Assembly: GCA_029553225.1 (NCBI GenBank)
Contig: JAKPCP010000011.1
Location: 1 to 29,757 of the forward strand
DNA from: a bacterium
GTDB taxonomy: Bacteria > Patescibacteriota > Minisyncoccia > Minisyncoccales > GWA2-38-27
Length of the DNA: 29,757 nucleotides
Direction: 5' to 3'
In this document: in pieces, positions 24,689-29,757 of the stretch
Layout: every line of letters begins with the position of its first letter
Position numbering within the stretch: the first letter of the stretch is position 1
Program-made: the position numbers and the translations under genes
Notes under the pieces: model-generated
What the model saw: only the letters and a program-made list of their open reading frames with translations
Told to the model about the DNA's origin: nothing
The model's database searches: none

Positions 24689-24753
24689 ATTTAAGTTATT
24701 AAGATATTGTTTTTTTATTTTTATTTGTTAAAATTATTATATTATTAAAATTT

Positions 24754-24826
24754 GGGCAGGTAGTTCAGTGGTTAGAACGCTGCTCTGATAAAGCAGAGGT
24801 CGGAGGTTCGATTCCTCCTCTGCCCA
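24754..24826 (+). tRNA. tRNA-Ile (anticodon GAT)
   Basis: The acceptor arm GGGCAGG pairs with TCTGCCC (one G-U), with D arm GTTC/GAAC. The anticodon stem CTGCT/AGCAG encloses loop CTGATAA with GAT at 24787-24789, and the T arm is GGAGG-TTCGATT-CCTCC. The discriminator is A. The next bases are CCC, so CCA is not encoded. In most bacteria this tRNA lies in the 16S-23S spacer; here it sits just behind the 16S terminator with no 23S following. Confidence 0.96.
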
Positions 24827-24939
24827 CCCATATTGGAATAATTGCTATATTGTTTTGTCTTAAACATATTTAAAATGTTAAGTTTAATTTTAGGAAAATT
24901 TTTGATAAAATAAATAATATTTTAAAACAACTTTTTAAT

Positions 24940-26175
24940 ATGGAAAATCAAAACTTTTTTTTAAATTGTCAAAAACAATTTTTAGATATAGCAAATAAAT
25001 TAAATCTAAAAACAGAAATTATAGAAGAATTAAAAGAACCTCAAAGAATTATTAAATTTCAAATTCCAATAAAAACAGATAACGGAAAAAAGAAAGTTTT
25101 TTTTGGTTTTCGTTCCCAACATAATAATGCATTAGGTCCATACAAAGGGGGAATTCGTTTTCACCAAAACGTTTCTGAAGATGAAGTTAAAGCATTATCA
25201 ATGTTAATGACTTGGAAATGCTCTTTATTAAATTTACCCTTTGGAGGAGGAAAAGGGGGAATAATTGTTAACCCAAAAGAATTAAGTAAAAAAGAATTAG
25301 AAAAATTATCAAGAGGATATGTTAAAGCAATTTTTCCTTTTTTAGGGGAAAATATAGATATACCTGCTCCGGACGTAAATACTAATGCTCAAATTATGGA
25401 ATGGATGATTGATGAATATTTTAAATTAACAGGAAAAAAATCTTTTGCTGCTTTTACCGGTAAACCTTTAAATCTTTGGGGATTAGAAGGCAGGGAAGAG
25501 GCAACAGGTTATGGCGGAGTAGTTATTTTAAAAAAATTAGCAAACACTTTTAAATTAAATCCTCAAAAAACAACTATTGCTATTCAAGGATTTGGAAATG
25601 TTGGTTCTAATTTTGCTTATTTTGCTCAAAAAGAAGGATATAAAATTATAGCTGTTTCAGAAGTTGATAACGGGATTTTTAAAGAAGATGGTTTGAATAT
25701 AGAAGAAATTTTAGAATGCAAAAAAAGAACAGGAAAGATTTCAATCTGTATTAAAAATTTTGATAAAGAAATCACAAATAAACAATTATTAGAGTTAAAT
25801 GTTGATGTTTTAGTTTTAGCAGCGGTTGAAAATGTTATTTCAAAAAATAATGCTGAAAAGATTAAAGCAAAATATATAATTGAAATGGCAAATGGACCGA
25901 TTACTCCTGACGCTGAAGGAATCTTAGAAAAAAGAAAAATCTTTTCTGTTCCAGATATATTATCAAATTCCGGAGGAGTTGTTGCTTCTTATTTTGAATG
26001 GATTCAATCAAAAGAAAAAAATAGATGGAAAAAAGAAAAAACATTCGTTGAATTATCAAAAAAATTATCTAAATCTTTTGATGAAGTTTTTTTCTTATCA
26101 AAAAAGAAAAAAATTAATTTAAGAGAAGCATCTTATATTTTATCCGTAGATAAAGTGGCAAAATCAATAAAATAA
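24940..26175 (+). CDS. gdhA: Glutamate dehydrogenase (Glu/Leu/Phe/Val family)
   Basis: Hexameric-type amino-acid dehydrogenase that interconverts glutamate and 2-oxoglutarate plus ammonia. Substrate-domain motifs are HNNALGPYKGGIRFHQNVSEDEVKALS and LPFGGGKGGI with the catalytic Lys, then IPAPDVNTN with the catalytic Asp, and FTGKPLNLWGLEGREEATGYGG. The nucleotide domain carries the Rossmann motif IQGFGNVGSNFAYFA, then AVSEVDNGIF. VLAAVENVI, IIEMANGPITPDAE and PDILSNSGGVVASYFEW complete the family pattern. The 411 residues are typical of the small GDHs. Substrate could be another amino acid, but GPYKGG and the overall length favour glutamate. It begins a plus-strand run with the ABC transporter genes 11 bases downstream. 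Confidence 0.93.
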   Translation: MENQNFFLNCQKQFLDIANKLNLKTEIIEELKEPQRIIKFQIPIKTDNGKKKVFFGFRSQHNNALGPYKGGIRFHQNVSEDEVKALSMLMTWKCSLLNLPFGGGKGGIIVNPKELSKKELEKLSRGYVKAIFPFLGENIDIPAPDVNTNAQIMEWMIDEYFKLTGKKSFAAFTGKPLNLWGLEGREEATGYGGVVILKKLANTFKLNPQKTTIAIQGFGNVGSNFAYFAQKEGYKIIAVSEVDNGIFKEDGLNIEEILECKKRTGKISICIKNFDKEITNKQLLELNVDVLVLAAVENVISKNNAEKIKAKYIIEMANGPITPDAEGILEKRKIFSVPDILSNSGGVVASYFEWIQSKEKNRWKKEKTFVELSKKLSKSFDEVFFLSKKKKINLREASYILSVDKVAKSIK

Positions 26176-26186
26176 ATTTAATTTTT

Positions 26187-26888
26187 ATGTCAGAAAAATC
26201 AGATTTGCCTATTTTAATAGTCAAAAATCTTAAAGTAAAATTAGAAAATGAAGAAATAATTAGTAATTTATCGTTTGAATTAAAAAAAGGCGAGATTTTA
26301 ACAATTTTAGGGCCAAACGGAGCTGGAAAAACAACTTTACTTAAAGCCTTATTATCACTCATTCCTTTTGAAGGAGAAATTATTTGGCAAAAAAAAATAA
26401 AAATTGGTTACGTTCCTCAACGATTGCCGTTTATAAAAGATGTGCCAATGTCAGTAGAAGATTTTTTTAAATTAAAAAATTCTTCTAAAGAAAAAATTGA
26501 AAAAATTATAGAAGAAATAGGGCTAAATAAAGATTTTTTAAATAAAAAAATAGGAAATCTTTCTTCTGGCCAATTTCAAAGAATATTAATTGCCTGGGCT
26601 TTAATTGATGACCCTGATGTTTTGCTTTTTGATGAGCCAACAAGCGGTATTGATGTCTCTGGAGAAGAAACAATTTATAGTTTGCTGGAAAAAATAAATA
26701 AAGAAAGAAAATTAACTATAATTCTTATAACCCATGATTTAAGCGTTGTTTTTAAATTTTCTGATTATGTAATTTGCTTGAATAAAAATGTAATATGCCA
26801 AGGGGAACCAAAAGAAGTTTTGACTTCTCAAAATTTAGAAAAACTTTACGATAAAGAAATAAAAATTTATCAACACCATAAACATTAA
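26187..26888 (+). CDS. Metal ABC transporter, ATP-binding protein (ZnuC/TroB-like)
   Basis: Cytoplasmic ATPase of an importer, most like the zinc/manganese group. Walker A is GPNGAGKTT at residues 42-50. The Q-loop lies in IKIGYVPQR, the signature is LSSGQFQR, Walker B plus the catalytic Glu is VLLFDEPTSGID, the D-loop SGID follows, and the switch is ILITHDLS. The protein ends in HHKH. The 233 residues are normal. The permease gene of the ABC-3 family begins 6 bases downstream, which identifies the transporter class. The expected substrate-binding lipoprotein gene (ZnuA/TroA) is not adjacent. The metal cannot be told from the sequence. Confidence 0.88.
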   Translation: MSEKSDLPILIVKNLKVKLENEEIISNLSFELKKGEILTILGPNGAGKTTLLKALLSLIPFEGEIIWQKKIKIGYVPQRLPFIKDVPMSVEDFFKLKNSSKEKIEKIIEEIGLNKDFLNKKIGNLSSGQFQRILIAWALIDDPDVLLFDEPTSGIDVSGEETIYSLLEKINKERKLTIILITHDLSVVFKFSDYVICLNKNVICQGEPKEVLTSQNLEKLYDKEIKIYQHHKH

Positions 26889-26894
26889 AATAAA

Positions 26895-27665
26895 ATGGAT
26901 TTTCAATTTTTATATATTTTAATAACTGGAATTTTAATTGGAGGAGTTGCCGGATATTTAGGAACATTAACAATTTCTAAAAGAATGGCTTTATCAATTG
27001 ATCCATTAGGGCATTTAGCGCTTCCGGGAGTAGCCTTAGGATTACTTTATGGATTAGATATTTCTTTGTGCGCTTTTTTATTTATTATTTTAGGAATGAT
27101 ATTAATTTGGTATTTTGAAATAAAAACAAAACTGCCAACAGAAACTTTAACAGCAATAGTTTTTACTTTAGGTGTTGCAATCACTTTTTTATTTTTTCCA
27201 TTAGATCATGACGAATTAGAACAAGCATTTATCGGAGATATTTCAAAAGTAAATTTTTCTGATGTTTTATTTACTTTATTTTTATCTTTACTTTTATTTT
27301 TTATAGTTAAAAAAATTTATCAAAAAATTATTTTAATTAATATCTCTGAAGATTTGGCAAAAATAGAGAAAATTAATATTAAAAAATACAATTTTCTGTA
27401 TCTGCTTTCAATTGCTATTATTGTTGCCTTGGGAACAAAAATTGTTGGCGGGCTTTTATCTGCGGCTCTTGTTGCCATTCCAGCCGCTACAAGTAGAAAT
27501 TTAAGCAAAAATTTATCTCAATTTTCCTTTTTAAGCGTTTTATTTGGGATATTAAGCACTTTAATTGGAATTTTTCTTTTCAAAATAACTGGAATTCAAG
27601 CCGGACCTCTAATTATTTTAAGTTCTGTTTTCTTCTTTTTTATTTCTTTATTTAAATTAAATTAA
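26895..27665 (+). CDS. Metal ABC transporter permease, ABC-3 family (ZnuB/TroC-like)
   Basis: Polytopic membrane subunit with about seven to eight helices. Family features are GGVAGYLGTLTISKRMALSIDPLGHLALPGVALG near the N-terminus (usually S..DAlSHAxLPGvalg), a central TETLTAIVFTLGVA, and the late VALGTKIVGGLLSAALVAIPAATSRNL segment with the conserved small-residue pattern. The 256 residues are typical. The conserved His in the first loop is kept (GHLALPG). It is translationally close to the ATPase gene (6 bases) and 20 bases ahead of the methyltransferase gene. Zinc or manganese uptake is the likely job. Confidence 0.9.
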   Translation: MDFQFLYILITGILIGGVAGYLGTLTISKRMALSIDPLGHLALPGVALGLLYGLDISLCAFLFIILGMILIWYFEIKTKLPTETLTAIVFTLGVAITFLFFPLDHDELEQAFIGDISKVNFSDVLFTLFLSLLLFFIVKKIYQKIILINISEDLAKIEKINIKKYNFLYLLSIAIIVALGTKIVGGLLSAALVAIPAATSRNLSKNLSQFSFLSVLFGILSTLIGIFLFKITGIQAGPLIILSSVFFFFISLFKLN

Positions 27666-27685
27666 ATTTGCTAAAATAAAAAAAT

Positions 27686-28165
27686 ATGGTAAAAATAGAA
27701 GTAGTTCTTTATAATATCAGAAGCGTTTATAATGTTGCTTCAATTACAAGAACATTGGAAGCAGCTGGATTAAAAAAGATTTATCTTTGCGGAATTACTC
27801 CCGGACCATACGACAAATATAATGAAATTAATGAAAAATTTACAAAAGTTTCTTTGGGCGCAGAAAAAAATATTTCTTTTGAAAGAAAAAAATCAATAAT
27901 TCCGTTAATTAAAAATTTAAAAAAACAAGGGTATAAAATTTTATCATTAGAACAAGATAAAAATTCAGTAAATCTATTTAAATTTAGACCAAATAAAAAA
28001 GAAAAATATGTCCTTTTATTAGGAGAGGAAAGAAGGGGATTGCCTAAAAAAGTTTTAAATTTATCAGATAAAATTCTAGAAATTCCGCTTTGTGGCAAAA
28101 AAGAATCTTTAAATGTTTCTGTTGCTTTTGGAATAGCAATTTTTTATTTAATTAATAAAATTTAA
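27686..28165 (+). CDS. SpoU/TrmH-family RNA 2'-O-methyltransferase
   Basis: SAM-dependent methyltransferase of the knotted SPOUT fold. Motif 1 is NIRSVYNVASITRTLEAAGLKKIYLCG, with the conserved Asn and Arg. Motif 2 is LLLGEERRGLPKKVLNLSD, and motif 3 is LEIPLCGKKESLNVSVAFGIAIFYL. These form the cofactor-binding trefoil knot. At 159 residues it has the catalytic domain only, without the N-terminal RNA-binding extension of TrmH or RlmB, similar in size to TrmL. Its target, tRNA or rRNA, cannot be deduced. It ends 3 bases before tRNA-Ala(TGC), so the two are likely co-transcribed. Confidence 0.88.
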   Translation: MVKIEVVLYNIRSVYNVASITRTLEAAGLKKIYLCGITPGPYDKYNEINEKFTKVSLGAEKNISFERKKSIIPLIKNLKKQGYKILSLEQDKNSVNLFKFRPNKKEKYVLLLGEERRGLPKKVLNLSDKILEIPLCGKKESLNVSVAFGIAIFYLINKI

Positions 28166-28168
28166 TAA

Positions 28169-28239
28169 GGGCCTATAGTTTAGTGGTAGAACGACGCATT
28201 TGCAATGCGTAAACGGCAGTTCGATTCTGCCTAGGTCCA
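28169..28239 (+). tRNA. tRNA-Ala (anticodon TGC)
   Basis: The acceptor arm GGGCCTA pairs with TAGGTCC and includes the G3-U70 wobble that marks alanine tRNAs. The anticodon stem ACGCA/TGCGT encloses TTTGCAA with TGC at 28201-28203. The T arm is GGCAG-TTCGATT-CTGCC. The discriminator is A; no CCA is encoded. It lies 3 bases behind the methyltransferase gene. Confidence 0.97.
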
Positions 28240-28240
28240 C

Positions 28241-28275
28241 AAAAAATCGTTTTTAATGAAGCGTTTACTAAAAAC
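28241..28275 (-). terminator. Possible terminator of the minus-strand permease gene
   Basis: On the minus strand GTTTTTA (28275 to 28269) pairs with TAAAAAC (28255 to 28249), followed by GA and six T (28246 to 28241), 13 bases beyond the permease stop. The stem is only 7 pairs and AT-rich with a 13-base loop, so it is weak. Confidence 0.35.
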
Positions 28276-28287
28276 AAGTTATCAAAA

Positions 28288-29574
28288 TTAACTCCAAACA
28301 AACCAAATAAAAAGATATCCTGAAGTTACAGCGGCAAGAGTAAGAGGCACGCTGTATTTTGCAAACTCCTTAAAAGAAACCGTATAACCTTCTTTTTTTA
28401 AGATATTTAAAGCAGTGATATTAGTAGAAGCGCCAATAGGGGTAATATTTCCGCCTAATGTTGCTCCTGACAATAAACCAAAATAAAAAAGATAAGGACT
28501 AATTCCTAATTTTGCAGTTAAAGAACTAATTACCGGCAACATTGTAGCAACATAAGGAATATTATCAATGAAAGCAGAAGCTAAAACAGAACCCCAAACA
28601 ATTATAGAGTAAAGAAGGAAAATTTTACCTTTTCCCAAACTAACTAAAATTGAGGCAATATCAGAAACTATTCCGACTTTTACAACCGCTCCAATAATAA
28701 TAAAAATAAAAAATAATAACGCTAAAGTTTCACAATTTAAATTTTTTAAAATTTTATTAAAAGAAAAATCTTTTTTAACAATTAAATCTCTTATAATTCC
28801 TATCACAAAAAATATAAGACAGATTAATCCATTAGTTAAACTTGGTTTTTCTTTTATAAAAGAAACACAGATAAGGGATAAAATCATTAATAAAATTAAT
28901 ATCGTCGGAAAAAAATCAGTTACTTTAGTAAATTCATCTGTTTTAATTGGCTGTTTTTCTTTTCTAAATAAGAAATAAATTATTAAAGCAGAAGCCAAAG
29001 CTCCTATTTCCACAGCGAAAAATATCCCTGGTTTTCCATTTAAAAAGAAAAATTCTAAAAAATTTAAATTAGCGTAACTTCCTAACATTATAGAGGTTGG
29101 ATCTCCAATTAAAGTGGCTGCTCCCTGTAAATTAGAAGAAATCGCAATGGTAATTAATAAGGGAACAGGGGAAACTTTTAATTTTTTAGCAATTGAAAGA
29201 GCTACAGGCGCTAAAATTAAAAGAGTAGAAACATTTTCTAAAAAAGCACTGATAAAACCAGATAGCAAAGATAAAAAAACAATTGCCCACTGAAAATTCG
29301 GTGCTTTTTCAATAAGTTTTTCTCCTAAAAAAGCAGGCATTTTTGATTCTGAAAAAAGTATCACCAATCCACTTGTGCCAAAAATCATAAGCAAGATATT
29401 CCAATCAATTACCGAAAAAATCTCTGAAAAATTTATTATTCCAAAAATAATTATTAAAATAGCGCCCGCACCAGCAAAAACAAGACGTTTTTTAGGAAAA
29501 AATATTAAACCAAGATAAGTTAGAATAAAAATAATTAAAGTTATTATTTTAGGATTTATCAAAAATTCAAGCAT
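28288..29574 (-). CDS. ArsB/NhaD-type ion permease
   Basis: Integral membrane transporter of the IT superfamily (ArsB, NhaD, DASS). It has 428 residues and roughly eleven to twelve helices. Family features are ENVSTLLILAPVALSIAKKLKVSPVPLLITIAISSNLQGAATLIGDPTSIMLG in the first half and AFIDNIPYVATMLPVI...GATLGGNITPIGASTNITALNIL in the second. These are the two inverted-repeat NP/DP motifs (GDPTS and GASTN) that form the substrate site. Candidates are sodium/proton exchange, arsenite export or dicarboxylate transport; no ars gene is near, so arsenic is not supported. The start is preceded by A/T only. It converges on tRNA-Ala(TGC) and diverges from tRNA-Ala(GGC). Confidence 0.88.
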   Translation of the reverse strand: MLEFLINPKIITLIIFILTYLGLIFFPKKRLVFAGAGAILIIIFGIINFSEIFSVIDWNILLMIFGTSGLVILFSESKMPAFLGEKLIEKAPNFQWAIVFLSLLSGFISAFLENVSTLLILAPVALSIAKKLKVSPVPLLITIAISSNLQGAATLIGDPTSIMLGSYANLNFLEFFFLNGKPGIFFAVEIGALASALIIYFLFRKEKQPIKTDEFTKVTDFFPTILILLMILSLICVSFIKEKPSLTNGLICLIFFVIGIIRDLIVKKDFSFNKILKNLNCETLALLFFIFIIIGAVVKVGIVSDIASILVSLGKGKIFLLYSIIVWGSVLASAFIDNIPYVATMLPVISSLTAKLGISPYLFYFGLLSGATLGGNITPIGASTNITALNILKKEGYTVSFKEFAKYSVPLTLAAVTSGYLFIWFVWS

Positions 29575-29613
29575 AAAATTTTATATTTTTTTAATATAAT
29601 TATTTTATTATAA

Positions 29614-29671
29614 TTAACAAATTCTTTTTTATCAATAAGAATTTGTTAATTTTTAAAAATTTGTTATTATA
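29614..29671 (+). promoter_or_regulatory. Promoter-like region with inverted repeat before tRNA-Ala(GGC)
   Basis: TTAACAAATT (29614-29623) and AATTTGTTAA (29641-29650) form a 10-bp inverted repeat. The right arm contains TTGTTA (29644-29649), and TATTAT (29666-29671) follows after 16 bases. This gives a plausible sigma-70 promoter with a start just before the tRNA at 29687. AATTTGTTA reappears at 29659-29667 as AATTTGTTA. The region lies between divergent genes, so the repeat could also affect the permease gene. The call is weak in so AT-rich a sequence. Confidence 0.35.
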
Positions 29672-29686
29672 AATTTATTATAAACG

Positions 29687-29756
29687 GGCCTATAGTATAG
29701 CGGTAGAACACCTCCATGGCATGGAGGAGGCCGGGGTTCAATTCCCCGTAGGTCCA
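29687..29756 (+). tRNA. tRNA-Ala (anticodon GGC)
   Basis: The acceptor arm GGGCCTA pairs with TAGGTCC, again with the alanine-specific G3-U70. The anticodon stem CCTCC/GGAGG encloses ATGGCAT with GGC at 29718-29720. The A32-U38 combination is typical of this isoacceptor. The T arm is CGGGG-TTCAATT-CCCCG. The discriminator is A, and the next base is C before the window ends, so a CCA cannot be judged fully. Its acceptor stem equals that of tRNA-Ala(TGC), about 1.5 kb away. Confidence 0.96.
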
Positions 29757-29757
29757 C

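Noticed and set aside
24725..24751. Promoter for tRNA-Ile (TTGTTA and TAAAAT)
   Set aside because: Spacing is 15 and the -10 would put the start at the first tRNA base or later; indistinguishable from AT-rich background.
24858..24884. Imperfect inverted repeat between tRNA-Ile and the dehydrogenase gene
   Set aside because: Pairing is short and bulged with no T run, so I could not support a terminator or regulatory role.
28288..29574. Arsenite efflux pump ArsB as a firm assignment
   Set aside because: The family also includes sodium/proton and dicarboxylate transporters, and no arsR, arsC or arsA is nearby.

Overview
This window is a compact, strongly AT-rich bacterial chromosome segment, and only the 16S rRNA and tRNA genes have balanced base composition. 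The gene set points to the Candidate Phyla Radiation (Patescibacteria), most likely a Parcubacteria-type lineage. It has reduced housekeeping operons with gaps of a few bases, Lys/Asn/Ile-rich proteins, short type IV pilin-like genes, a single-gene 16S locus whose universal-primer sites are mutated, and tRNAs without an encoded CCA. The phylum is inferred from memory of these features, not from a tree. I count 28 coding genes, one rRNA and four tRNAs. All 28 genes end in TAA; 27 start with ATG and one (enolase) with GTG.

Layout. 1-8448 is one long plus-strand run: ftsZ, galU, nnrD, trxB, eno, gpmA, a membrane-anchored DsbA-like protein, a small glutaredoxin and gapA, closed by a clear intrinsic terminator. 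A near-consensus promoter inside the run (6072-6100) serves the redox genes and gapA. 8495-14936 starts from another near-consensus promoter: ppsA, a PfkB-family kinase, a class II aldolase, rplY and a coiled-coil lytic transglycosylase. prfA and rpmE lie on the minus strand (14933-16232), divergent from rpsB-tsf, a small membrane protein and tRNA-Thr. Two minus-strand membrane glycosyltransferase-like genes (18126-21573) face away from two tandem Cys-rich pilin genes (21659-22800). Next come a consensus promoter, a structured leader, the 16S rRNA gene, its processing stem and a terminator. tRNA-Ile, glutamate dehydrogenase, a metal ABC transporter pair, a SpoU methyltransferase and tRNA-Ala(TGC) follow. 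A minus-strand ArsB/NhaD permease and tRNA-Ala(GGC) close the window.

How the genes fit together. Six genes cover fructose-bisphosphate to phosphoglycerate and PEP/pyruvate chemistry (fba, gapA, gpmA, eno, ppsA, with the PfkB kinase as a candidate phosphofructokinase). A thiol-redox set (trxB, glutaredoxin, DsbA-like) is embedded among them. The Cys-rich pilins could be clients of the extracytoplasmic thiol protein, and the neighbouring PMT-type enzyme could modify surface proteins.

The most striking observation is that the 3' end of the 16S gene lacks the anti-Shine-Dalgarno CCTCC. After the conserved GGATCA the sequence continues TTTAAC. In agreement, none of the coding genes with visible upstream sequence has a Shine-Dalgarno motif. 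Also notable are the mosaic pilin duplication, the standalone 16S operon with a complete promoter/stem/terminator architecture, and a leader that can form two mutually exclusive hairpins.
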